DNA of 20,319 bases from a virus. The notes under the pieces are model-generated. The model searched no databases. It had not been told where the DNA came from and worked only from the letters and a program-made list of their open reading frames with translations. The position numbers and the translations under genes are program-made. The DNA lies in the IMG/VR virus record IMGVR_UViG_3300020185_000324, positions 1 to 20,319 of that record; one strand, given 5' to 3'. Shown here one piece after another: positions 1-5,326 of this stretch. Position 1 is the first letter of the stretch. Every line of letters starts with the position of its first letter.

Positions 1-69
1 AGTTAACGTGGTATCTGTCAACGTAGCGTGTTTTGTATACAGCTTAGATAATTGTTCACGTTCCCTCAT
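1..69 (-). CDS. N-terminus of an unidentified late gene, cut by the left window edge
   Basis: An ATG on the minus strand at 69-67 lies 1 nt after the terminase stop codon, and 23 codons stay open to the window edge. The visible N-terminus begins MREREQLSKLY and is charged. No family can be named from so little. The tight spacing to the terminase gene suggests the same leftward late operon; in related phages a portal or other head gene often follows, but nothing here proves that. There is no strong Shine-Dalgarno sequence, so translation may depend on coupling with the upstream gene. Confidence 0.5.
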   Translation of the reverse strand, partial: MREREQLSKLYTKHATLTDTTLT

Positions 70-70
70 T

Positions 71-1336
71 TTAATACCCCGCGACAATATCTAAGATTTC
101 TGGTTCATCAAAGTCCCAATCACCAATACCATAAGGTACTTGAGCAAGCTGATCTACGTAACTAAGAGAATCAATAAGATCGTCATGTGTTAACGCATCT
201 GGAAACTGGTAAAGCTGATCTAAAAACCTAGCGTTCCATTCGCCTTTATTTAAAGTTATCATACCGTTTTCAAAACGTCCTTGTAATGCCCACATAATTC
301 TATCAGTCTTTTTCTTGTTACCGTGAGTCAGTGTTTGTATGGGGAAGAATTTGCTGTGTCTTCTTTGGAGATCCATGAGGGGTGAAGTGACGGCCTGTTT
401 AGCAATTCCGCGTTCGATACCAACAGAAATAGGGTTGTAATCTTTAACAGCTTTAAATATTTTGTTGGCCGTTTCATTTAAATCCCAGCGTCCGTATATG
501 ATATTATCAACAAACCAATGGCCGTTGTCGCTTACTTTAACAACTGATATTGCCGTGTCATCTAGTCTTGAGTTCTTACTTCTTGCTTTTCCTACTTCTT
601 CAAAACCAGCTAGGTCAATAGCAATGTAGTAATCTCCTGCGTCTTCAGAGTCTTTTTTACCGAACTGAACCCACTCTTCCTTAAACATCTCAGAGCCTTT
701 AGACTCGAATGACGCCATAAACTCTTGACGAAACGCATAAGACGACATGGATCGTTTAGCTGCGTTTATTTCTGATTCTTTTAGAAACGGATTGTCGTAG
801 CTAGTAAAGTGCCACGATTTCCACTCTGCATCTTTGGATATTTCAGAGTACTTGTACAAATCGTAAAAATGGTTACGACCCTTTGGAGTGCCTATAAAGA
901 TAGCAGGGGCTTCTTTGTCTGCACAAGCTGGCCTTAGAATTTCTTCCCAGACTTCAGCTTTGATGTCAGCGTATTCGTCTAGCACTAGGTAGTTAAGAGA
1001 AACACCACGCATAGTATCTGGACGGTCAGCGCCACGTAAACCTATCGTTTGTCCGTTAATTAACTCGATGTCAAGGTTATTTATGTGTGCCTTTTTAATA
1101 ACACTATGCCCTAGTTCGAGCAACGTGCGCCACATAATCTGTCTTGCTTGCCCTTGTGTGGGCGCTACGTAAAACGTCCACGATCTAGGGTCATCACTTT
1201 GTAGAGCGTTTATTAATAAACTCCAAGCGGCCAAGTAAGACTTACCACAACGACGGCCAGCAGCCACCACTTTAAAGCGTGTAGGGTCATTGAACACCTC
1301 CTGCTGCCAGTCTGTAAACTGTACGTCTAAATCCAA
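71..1336 (-). CDS. terL: Terminase large subunit (packaging ATPase/nuclease)
   Basis: This is the DNA-packaging motor: the ATPase drives DNA into the prohead and the RNase H-like nuclease cuts the concatemer. The 421-residue product has a Walker A-type loop (AAGRRCGKS, residues 25-33) and a Walker B strand ending in DE (YLVLDE, residues 116-121). The coupling segment IFIGTPKG is near 147-153. The C-terminal nuclease shows acidic residues in YIAIDLAG (D241), in VGIERG (E308) and in HDDLIDSLSYV (from 384). Length and motif order match phage large terminases. The start appears to be TTG at 1336, just after the muramidase-like gene, because no ATG or GTG precedes the ATPase motif closely. It lies in the leftward packaging operon behind the putative small subunit. 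Confidence 0.93.
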   Translation of the reverse strand: MDLDVQFTDWQQEVFNDPTRFKVVAAGRRCGKSYLAAWSLLINALQSDDPRSWTFYVAPTQGQARQIMWRTLLELGHSVIKKAHINNLDIELINGQTIGLRGADRPDTMRGVSLNYLVLDEYADIKAEVWEEILRPACADKEAPAIFIGTPKGRNHFYDLYKYSEISKDAEWKSWHFTSYDNPFLKESEINAAKRSMSSYAFRQEFMASFESKGSEMFKEEWVQFGKKDSEDAGDYYIAIDLAGFEEVGKARSKNSRLDDTAISVVKVSDNGHWFVDNIIYGRWDLNETANKIFKAVKDYNPISVGIERGIAKQAVTSPLMDLQRRHSKFFPIQTLTHGNKKKTDRIMWALQGRFENGMITLNKGEWNARFLDQLYQFPDALTHDDLIDSLSYVDQLAQVPYGIGDWDFDEPEILDIVAGY

Positions 1337-1346
1337 GTTACGCCCT

Positions 1347-2219
1347 TCATATAGCGTTTACAAAAGTATTTGCTAAATTAGCAAGTTTAGCTTTGTAGTT
1401 GCCTTTGTCAAAACGTGCGTTCCACATTGTTTCTTTTGCAAGTATATCTTCAGACTTTCCTGCCCAGTGGTACTTAATCCAAGCGTCTTTAGGCGATACA
1501 GTCCCTTTAGCTATTTTAGTAAGAGGAGTTCGTGGATGTTTACTGTGATGTATAAAAAACAAAATGTCTTGTGTTTGTTCAGAAAGCTTAGAAAAATCTG
1601 GGTCTTTTTTTTCTAATTCTTGTCTATCTGATTTAGGAATATCTAAAGCTCCGTTTTCTTTTTCCCATGCGTTAAAACGATTACGTGCTGTTACTGCTGT
1701 ACCTGATCCGGCTGTGCTTTCAAATTGGTATTTACCGCGTCCAATGCCTTTTTCTTTGTTATTTTGCGTGCTATCAGGAATGTTTTTAGATTCTATTTCT
1801 CCAACTTTATTTGCCCAGTCTGCTAGACGAGAAAGGTCTTTTTTTTCTAAGTTGCGCTTTTTAGCTTCTGTTTGTAAAACGTACCCTAGTCCTTTTTTAA
1901 CCTTAACAGCGTCCGTGTACACCTCATCAACGTAGTTAAGCAACGGGTTTTTTATTGTTTCTGGAATGTCTTTTGACGTCGCTGGACGCTTAATTGTTTC
2001 TGGAATGTCTTTTGACGGCGTTGGACGCTTAATTGTTTCTGGAATGTCTTTTGACGTCGCTGGACGGACTTCTTTAAGAGGAGGCGTCAGCATTCCTCCT
2101 TTGTTTTTTAAACGTATTTCTTCTTCATCGTTGCGACGAAAATAATCAATGACCTCTTGTTTTTGTTTAGGTGTCATTGTTTTCATACGTTCTACTATTT
2201 GAGGAGGTAATTCACGCAT
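1347..2219 (-). CDS. Muramidase/transglycosylase-like lysis or virion protein with three 13-residue repeats
   Basis: The 290-residue protein has a basic N-terminal part (1-50), then three near-identical 13-residue units (RPATSKDIPETIK, residues 52-90), and a C-terminal domain from about 130. That domain contains IESKNIPDSTQ and GIGRGKYQFES, typical of lysozyme-like transglycosylase folds where a Glu is followed by a glycine-rich YQF segment; E138 is a candidate acid. Such domains degrade peptidoglycan, either as endolysins or as virion enzymes used in DNA entry. There is no signal peptide or membrane segment. Its ATG overlaps the small terminase stop by 8 nt and it precedes terL, a place where phage lysis genes often sit. 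Fold assignment is moderately sure; the exact role (lysis or entry) is inference. Confidence 0.6.
   Translation of the reverse strand: MRELPPQIVERMKTMTPKQKQEVIDYFRRNDEEEIRLKNKGGMLTPPLKEVRPATSKDIPETIKRPTPSKDIPETIKRPATSKDIPETIKNPLLNYVDEVYTDAVKVKKGLGYVLQTEAKKRNLEKKDLSRLADWANKVGEIESKNIPDSTQNNKEKGIGRGKYQFESTAGSGTAVTARNRFNAWEKENGALDIPKSDRQELEKKDPDFSKLSEQTQDILFFIHHSKHPRTPLTKIAKGTVSPKDAWIKYHWAGKSEDILAKETMWNARFDKGNYKAKLANLANTFVNAI
1950..2066 (-). repeat. Three tandem 39-bp units encoding RPxxSKDIPETIK
   Basis: Three in-frame 39-bp direct repeats lie inside the muramidase-like gene. The first and third encode identical 13-residue units; the middle one differs at two residues (TP for AT). Each carries the shared core SKDIPETIK. 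They form a proline- and lysine-containing linker between the N-terminal segment and the enzymatic domain. Such arrays can gain or lose units by slippage. Confidence 0.9.
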
Positions 2220-2592
2220 CTTTAATTATTTCTCCATCTATAACGTCGCCACCACTAATGTTAGCGGAATTAACACCAGTAATGTTGATTTGTATAGCGT
2301 TGCGTCCTCCGCTTTGCATTACTTCCTTTTCAAAAGCTCCTACAGGCAGTATACGGTCCATTACTAGTTTCCAGGCGGATGACTGGTTTTTATGGTCGTC
2401 ATCCAATGCTGCGTTAAAGATGGACTCTAATACTTTAGCTGACTTAGGACTGGCTAACATCCTAGCCTTGTACTCATTTATGATCGCTGCGTCGCCTTTT
2501 GGTCGGCCACGAACACCCCTGTTTCCTTTTTTAACAGCCGCCAATGCAGTCTTTTTCGGACGGCCACGGCCACGAATAGATTCTTCTGACAC
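2212..2592 (-). CDS. Putative terminase small subunit with twin AT-hook-like motifs
   Basis: The 126-residue protein starts with GTG at 2592, chosen because GAGG lies 8 nt upstream; an upstream in-frame ATG at 2667 lacks such a site and would extend into the inverted-repeat region. Two RGRPK motifs near the N-terminus (RGRGRPKK and RGVRGRPKG) are AT-hook-like DNA-binding elements. The centre (NEYKARMLASPKSAKVLESIF, then AWKLVMDRILP) is helical and resembles phage small terminases that recognise cos or pac DNA. Position directly upstream of the packaging genes supports this. Small terminases diverge strongly, so the call rests mostly on context and general character. Its 8-nt overlap with the next gene implies coupling. 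Confidence 0.6.
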   Translation of the reverse strand: MSEESIRGRGRPKKTALAAVKKGNRGVRGRPKGDAAIINEYKARMLASPKSAKVLESIFNAALDDDHKNQSSAWKLVMDRILPVGAFEKEVMQSGGRNAIQINITGVNSANISGGDVIDGEIIKDA

Positions 2593-2618
2593 TATAACAT
2601 CCTCATATAGAACTATAT

Positions 2619-2751
2619 AGAAACTTGACCGTGCCTTGACAACATAAAGGACCATGACCATCGACATTAACGTTATATTTTATATATTTTATCCTTAATG
2701 CTTTTATGTTGTCATGGTGTTGTCAAGCATTAGCGGCGCGGTCAAGTTTCT
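2619..2751. repeat. Large imperfect inverted repeat around an AT-rich core
   Basis: Outer arms AGAAACTTGACCG (2619-2631) and its exact complement (2739-2751) match over 13 bp. Inner arms TGACAACATAAA (2637-2648) and its exact complement (2703-2714) match over 12 bp. CTTGACAACA (2635-2644) also has a 10-bp complement at 2718-2727, so the right side holds two copies of the inner element. About 54 bp of very AT-rich DNA lies between the inner arms. The element is the leader of the terminase transcript and is next to the small terminase gene. It could be a packaging (cos/pac) recognition site, a replication origin or an operator array; the sequence alone does not decide. Confidence 0.85.
2686..2715 (-). 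promoter_or_regulatory. Possible second leftward sigma70 promoter
   Basis: Read on the minus strand, ATGACA (2715-2710) and TAAAAT (2691-2686) are separated by 18 bp, which would start RNA near 2679, about 87 nt ahead of the small terminase GTG. It lies within the inverted repeat, so a protein bound there would control it. It is weaker than the consensus promoter at 2781-2809. Confidence 0.35.
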
Positions 2752-2780
2752 CTTTAGTTAAATGCTTATCTATACAGTAT

Positions 2781-2809
2781 ATTATATCATACTTTTCAGT
2801 ATTTGTCAA
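2781..2809 (-). promoter_or_regulatory. Perfect-consensus sigma70 promoter for the leftward packaging/late unit, with a palindrome in its spacer
   Basis: On the minus strand TTGACA (2809-2804), a 17-bp spacer and TATAAT (2786-2781) form an exact sigma70 consensus promoter, with transcription expected from about 2774 leftward toward terS, the muramidase-like gene and terL. The spacer contains the perfect inverted repeat ATACT-N4-AGTAT (2789-2802), placed where a bound repressor would block polymerase. Consensus promoters of this strength are rare by chance in 20 kb. Confidence 0.85.
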
Positions 2810-3019
2810 GAACTATTTAGCTATTTGTAAACTATTACCAGTATCAACACTTCACCTTTTTTGTTATCATTAGCAGCGCAGTAAGTCTTTGATCTATTTA
2901 GACTATTTAGTTGCAATATGCAATGCTATTTAGGTTCTATTTTGCCTCTTTTTTGTGGCTGTGCAGGTACAATAATAATCTACAGCAACATCGACCCTCC
3001 CCCGTCCCTAAATAGTAAC

Positions 3020-3038
3020 ACGAATCATTCTCATTAGC
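3020..3038 (-). promoter_or_regulatory. Weaker Fur-like box
   Basis: On the minus strand this reads GCTAATGAGAATGATTCGT, matching the classical 19-bp Fur consensus at 13 positions and sharing AATGAGAAT with the two stronger sites at 3067 and 3098. It is in inverted orientation to them. Confidence 0.45.
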
Positions 3039-3066
3039 GTTATTGTTAGCAACAGACTACGCAGAT

Positions 3067-3085
3067 GCGAATGAGAATCATTATC
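3067..3085 (+). promoter_or_regulatory. Fur-like iron box, copy A
   Basis: GCGAATGAGAATCATTATC matches the classical Fur consensus GATAATGATAATCATTATC at 16 of 19 positions, and in the 7-1-7 description (TGATAATnATTATCA) matches 13 of 14 specified bases. The same 20-bp string (including the preceding T) recurs 31 bp downstream, about three helical turns away. Fur is the host iron-responsive repressor. Whether this phage uses host Fur or another protein with a similar site is inference. Confidence 0.6.
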
Positions 3086-3097
3086 GTTTAGCCAGGT

Positions 3098-3116
3098 GCG
3101 AATGAGAATCATTATC
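3098..3116 (+). promoter_or_regulatory. Fur-like iron box, copy B
   Basis: This copy is identical to copy A over 20 bp (3097-3116). With the following A, TGAGAATCATTATCA matches every base of the 7-1-7 Fur consensus except one. A CTATTTAG motif follows 4 bp downstream and the LexA-type array begins 46 bp downstream. Confidence 0.62.
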
Positions 3117-3162
3117 ATTACTATTTAGATCTGCATTATCAGAGCGTGTGAGTCTGTGCTGG

Positions 3163-3216
3163 TACTGTACAGCCATACAGTACTGTACAGCCACACAATA
3201 CTGTACATCCATACAT
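3163..3216 (+). repeat. Three tandem 18-bp repeats containing LexA-type (SOS) boxes
   Basis: Units at 3163-3180, 3181-3198 and 3199-3216 share TACTGTACAKCCAYACA, each differing from the first at two positions. Unit 1 with its right flank reads TACTGTACAGCCATACAGTA, a perfect CTGT-N8-ACAG box with TA on both sides, as in the gammaproteobacterial LexA site; units 2 and 3 match 7 of the 8 conserved bases. The junction of units 1 and 2 is the perfect palindrome TACAGTACTGTA (3176-3187). Two readings are possible: SOS/LexA operators ahead of the early genes, or replication iterons, which also occur as tandem repeats of this length. Confidence 0.75.
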
Positions 3217-3318
3217 GTAGTGATTCTATACAGGTTTGCATTGTTGGCATGGTTCGTGCTAGGCGCGTTGCAGATTCTAAATGGTTATAAGAATCCAGGC
3301 TGTTATGACAAAGTAGTC

Positions 3319-3348
3319 TTTGACATTCTCGTTTGCTTCGCTCAATAT
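3319..3348 (+). promoter_or_regulatory. Candidate early rightward promoter
   Basis: A perfect -35 hexamer TTGACA (3319-3324) is followed after 18 bp by CAATAT (3343-3348), a poor -10. RNA would start near 3355, about 28 nt before the first small gene. It is the best placed -35 downstream of the operator cluster, but the weak -10 means an activator or another promoter may be needed. Confidence 0.33.
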
Positions 3349-3382
3349 GAACGCAGCTAATCACTAACCATTGGAGCTTGAC

Positions 3383-3568
3383 ATGGAAGACGCAAAAGTT
3401 TACTTAGCAGAGAGGACACCTGAAGGGTATGTTATACAGTCCGAGCGGGCAGCATCGATAGCTGACTTCAGGCTAACGATGAAGGAACTGGGCACGGTTT
3501 ACAATTCCGCGCTTGGTATTTGGGAATCAAATGACGGCCATGATTACTGGCCGGAGGAGCAATCATGA
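3383..3568 (+). CDS. Small acidic early protein of unknown function
   Basis: This 61-residue product is the first rightward gene after the control region. ATG at 3383 is preferred over TTG at 3371 because GGAG (3373-3376) sits 6 nt upstream of it. The protein is acidic, tryptophan-containing and ends in a segment rich in Asp, Glu and Trp (residues 47-61), with no membrane segment or motif I recognise. The stop overlaps the next ATG (ATGA). Small first-transcribed phage genes often encode host-takeover or anti-defence proteins, but nothing in this sequence shows that. Confidence 0.7.
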   Translation: MEDAKVYLAERTPEGYVIQSERAASIADFRLTMKELGTVYNSALGIWESNDGHDYWPEEQS

Positions 3569-3771
3569 AATATACATTCGAGCCGGAAGTAGTTTATGAG
3601 GCAGACAATGGTGAGACTGGCGTTTTGGCGCAGGTTGTTACGACCAGCAATATTCGCTGGAAGTTCAAGGTTGTCGTTCACGATGTCGATGAAGGCGAAA
3701 TTGTGGGCACCAAGTCTTTCGAACACCGGGACGATGCGGAAGCTTACGCCGATAGCTGTACCTTCGACTAA
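3565..3771 (+). CDS. Small acidic protein of unknown function, upstream of the ribozyme
   Basis: The 68-residue protein has a beta-rich look (VVTTSNIRWKFKVVVHDVDEGEIVG) followed by an acidic helix with DDAEAYADS. GGAGGAG lies just ahead of the ATG, which overlaps the previous stop codon. No family recognised. The stop codon (3769-3771) is immediately followed by the first base of the hammerhead ribozyme, so ribozyme cleavage would leave this gene and the one before it on the 5' product, ending in a 2',3'-cyclic phosphate hairpin. Confidence 0.75.
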   Translation: MKYTFEPEVVYEADNGETGVLAQVVTTSNIRWKFKVVVHDVDEGEIVGTKSFEHRDDAEAYADSCTFD

Positions 3772-3826
3772 CCACACTGATGAGCCTGTGAGACTCAGGC
3801 GAAACGCCCCCACGGGGTGTCTGTGG
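3772..3826 (+). ncRNA. Type I hammerhead self-cleaving ribozyme
   Basis: All core elements are present in order. Stem I 5' strand CCACA (3772-3776) pairs with UGUGG (3822-3826). Core CUGAUGA is at 3777-3783. Stem II pairs GCCUG (3784-3788) with CAGGC (3796-3800) around a 7-nt loop. GAA (3801-3803) follows, with A3804 pairing U3820. Stem III pairs CGCCCC (3805-3810) with GGGGUG (3814-3819) around loop CAC, including one G-U pair. The cleavage triplet is GUC, with cutting expected after C3821. Stems II and III are closed by loops and stem I is open, which defines type I. Stem I is short and no loop-loop tertiary contact is obvious. It lies on the coding strand between a small gene and the GP88 gene, so it would process the early mRNA. 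Confidence 0.93.
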
Positions 3827-3858
3827 AAGCCACCACTAATAAACACGAGGGTTAAACC

Positions 3859-4509
3859 ATGCTTAAACTTTCTAAAGCTTCAAAGATGCCGTGCCGTTCG
3901 TGGTCGCTGCAAGCGCTAGACACTTGTCCAGGTTCGCGAGATAAAAGCGGAGAACTTGTTCCGGCTTGTTCGGGATGTTATGCAACGGACGGTAATTATC
4001 GTTTTAAGAACGTTAAAGCGCCGCGCCTACACAATCGCGAGGATTGGAAACGCTCGGATTGGGTTGATGATATGGTCGCTGAATTAGACAATGATCGGCA
4101 TTTTCGGTGGTTTGATAGCGGCGACGTTTACGATGTCAGGTTAGCTAAAAAGATTTTTGAAGTATGCGAGCGCACGCCTTGGGTTAGTCATTGGATACCT
4201 ACGCGCATGCACAAATTCGCAAAGTTCAAGCCTGTACTTTCCGAGCTTGAAGCATTACCGAACGTGGTGGTTCGCTTGTCTAGCGACTCAATAACGGGAG
4301 AGACTATAAGAGGCGCGACTACTTCGACAATTACAACGCTTGACAATGTGCCAGAAAATGCGCAAATATGTGAAGCATACACGCGAGAAGGCAAGTGCAA
4401 AGCGTGCCGCGCTTGCTGGGATAAAACCGTGCAAGTGATAGCCTACATTGGACACGGTCGCTCAATGTTGAAACAGCAACGGAACGCTGACATAATTGCG
4501 GCAGCATAA
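3859..4509 (+). CDS. GP88-family phage protein with two cysteine clusters
   Basis: The 216-residue product resembles the phage GP88 family: CSGCYATDGNYRF (37-49), RWFDSGDVYD (83-92), HWIPTRMHKF (111-120) and the C-terminal CKACRACWDK (180-189) ending near IAYIGHGR. Cysteines C12, C23, C37, C40 and C171, C180, C183, C186 could hold metal, perhaps an iron-sulfur cluster; this is inferred from spacing, as the family's activity is unknown to me. The start has GAGGG upstream in a 37-nt leader created by the ribozyme cut. The gene is followed by the SprT-like gene, and a partial second copy of the 3' end lies at 5067, so this pair once existed twice. Confidence 0.75.
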   Translation: MLKLSKASKMPCRSWSLQALDTCPGSRDKSGELVPACSGCYATDGNYRFKNVKAPRLHNREDWKRSDWVDDMVAELDNDRHFRWFDSGDVYDVRLAKKIFEVCERTPWVSHWIPTRMHKFAKFKPVLSELEALPNVVVRLSSDSITGETIRGATTSTITTLDNVPENAQICEAYTREGKCKACRACWDKTVQVIAYIGHGRSMLKQQRNADIIAAA

Positions 4510-4528
4510 CTTTAAAGGAGTTTTAATT

Positions 4529-5065
4529 ATGGAAAGGGTAACCGAGGAATTTATAACGAGTATGGTGTGGGCATTCCATGAGGTTCTAGACAAAGAGCTC
4601 GAAGTTAAGCCGCACAATTACAAACACCCATTGCGCACAGTTGTAATAAATAAGAGGATGAAACGCGCATTAGGGCGCGCAAACATTAGAGGGCGTCTTG
4701 AGATAGCCGGTTTTTTTGTTGGGCTGGAAAAGACAGAAGACAACCTTGACCAATTATTTGACACTATCATGCATGAATTGGCGCACCTTTATGTAGGCAT
4801 TCAAGAAGGGCATAACAAAAAATGGCAGCGCATGGCGCTTTACATGGGCGCCAGGCCTGAAAGAGCGGCGAGGGCCAACGATGACATACAAAGAGCAACG
4901 CAGCCGCCATGGCTATTGGTAGCTACGCTATCGTCGGGCAAAATAGTAAAATGCAAAACAGCGTACAAAAGGACGTTTAAGTATTTGGAACGTCCAAGCG
5001 CCTATAGTATAAGCGGCGAAACGGTTCAAAGTTTCCAATGGATTAGACTATCAAAGGCGGCGTGA
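4529..5065 (+). CDS. SprT-like zinc metallopeptidase-type protein
   Basis: The 178-residue product carries the zinc signature HELAH (residues 82-86) with E83 as candidate catalytic base and a third ligand in GHNKKW (H95), the layout of SprT/Spartan-like domains. Cellular Spartan proteins cut proteins crosslinked to DNA; the phage role is unknown. The C-terminal part contains beta-strand-like segments without the CxxC zinc ribbon of many relatives. ATG 4529 is chosen for its AAAGGAG 8 nt upstream; an in-frame ATG at 4496 lies inside the GP88 gene. The C-terminus borders a duplicated sequence (5067-5225), showing past recombination at this gene's end. Confidence 0.75.
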   Translation: MERVTEEFITSMVWAFHEVLDKELEVKPHNYKHPLRTVVINKRMKRALGRANIRGRLEIAGFFVGLEKTEDNLDQLFDTIMHELAHLYVGIQEGHNKKWQRMALYMGARPERAARANDDIQRATQPPWLLVATLSSGKIVKCKTAYKRTFKYLERPSAYSISGETVQSFQWIRLSKAA

Positions 5066-5066
5066 A

Positions 5067-5225
5067 CGTGCCGTGCTTGCTGGGATAAAGCCGTCAAGGT
5101 GGTCGCGTACATTGGACACGGTCGTTCAATGTTGAAACAGCAACGGAACTCTGACATAATCGCAGCGGCATAACTTTTTTAAGGAGGGAGTGTTACTTAT
5201 GGAAAAATTGGAGCGCGAACAATGA
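5067..5225 (+). pseudogene. Remnant of a second GP88 3' end plus the start of a second SprT-like gene
   Basis: Bases 5067-5173 match 4403-4509 without gaps with about 13 differences in 107, mostly silent. In frame they encode the last 34 residues of the GP88 protein, CRACWDK to the stop. The copy continues through a similar Shine-Dalgarno (AAGGAGG) into ATGGAA at 5199, as at 4529, but this second reading frame stops after eight codons. A diverged tandem copy of the GP88-SprT pair has therefore been lost by deletion, leaving only the junction. The short frame ends in ATGA, which starts the next tiny gene. Confidence 0.85.
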
Positions 5226-5326
5226 TAATTTATTTTTGTTTTTTTGTGGTAGGGTTTACATGTAAAATGTTATGGGATGATCACAAAGCGCTGGTGCGCC
5301 AGTATAGGGAGAGTAAAAATGTCTAA
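5222..5326 (+). CDS. Tiny single-membrane-segment protein
   Basis: A 34-residue frame starts at the ATGA that ends the eight-codon remnant, with GGAG 7-8 nt upstream. Its first 13 residues (MIIYFCFFVVGFT) are strongly hydrophobic and form a probable membrane helix, followed by a basic, charged tail. Its end overlaps the ATG of the next gene. No family recognised. Shortness makes this uncertain, but hydrophobic profile, ribosome site and chained overlaps favour a real gene. Confidence 0.5.
   Translation: MIIYFCFFVVGFTCKMLWDDHKALVRQYRESKNV

Larger units (their letters stand above)
2813..3128. repeat. Six copies of the octamer CTATTTAG
   Basis: Forward copies lie at 2813-2820, 2894-2901, 2903-2910, 2926-2933 and 3121-3128, and one reverse copy (CTAAATAG) at 3008-3015. 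Near-copies CTATTTG (2821) and CTATTTT (2937) adjoin them. A given octamer is expected far less than once in 316 bp, so this clustering in the non-coding control region suggests a protein-binding motif, for example for a phage regulator or replication initiator. Confidence 0.75.
2668..3382. other. Non-coding divergent control region
   Basis: About 700 bp separate the leftward packaging genes from the first rightward gene. No convincing coding frame is present: frames across 3125-3364 mainly translate the 18-bp repeats. The region holds part of the inverted repeat, the consensus leftward promoter, CTATTTAG copies, the partly repeated element CATTAGCRGCGCRGT (from 2728 and 2868), Fur-like boxes, the LexA-type repeat array and a candidate rightward promoter. 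A C-rich stretch (ccctcccccgtccc, 2994-3007) is unexplained. The layout suggests the genome's main switch between rightward early and leftward late transcription, and possibly the site of DNA ends or replication start. Confidence 0.75.

Noticed and set aside
2803-2831. Rightward promoter TTGTCA-17-TGTAAA, back to back with the consensus leftward promoter
   Set aside because: The -10 matches only 4 of 6 and the -35 is mainly the complement of the leftward box; too weak to list.
3273-3295. Hairpin GATTCT/AGAATC, first thought to be part of a tRNA
   Set aside because: No acceptor, D or T arms around it; an isolated 6-bp stem with an 11-nt loop and no T-run.
3148-3360. 70-residue rightward frame and a minus-strand frame across 3125-3364
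   Set aside because: Both are open mainly because the 18-bp repeats have a length divisible by three; no ribosome site and repeat-like translation.
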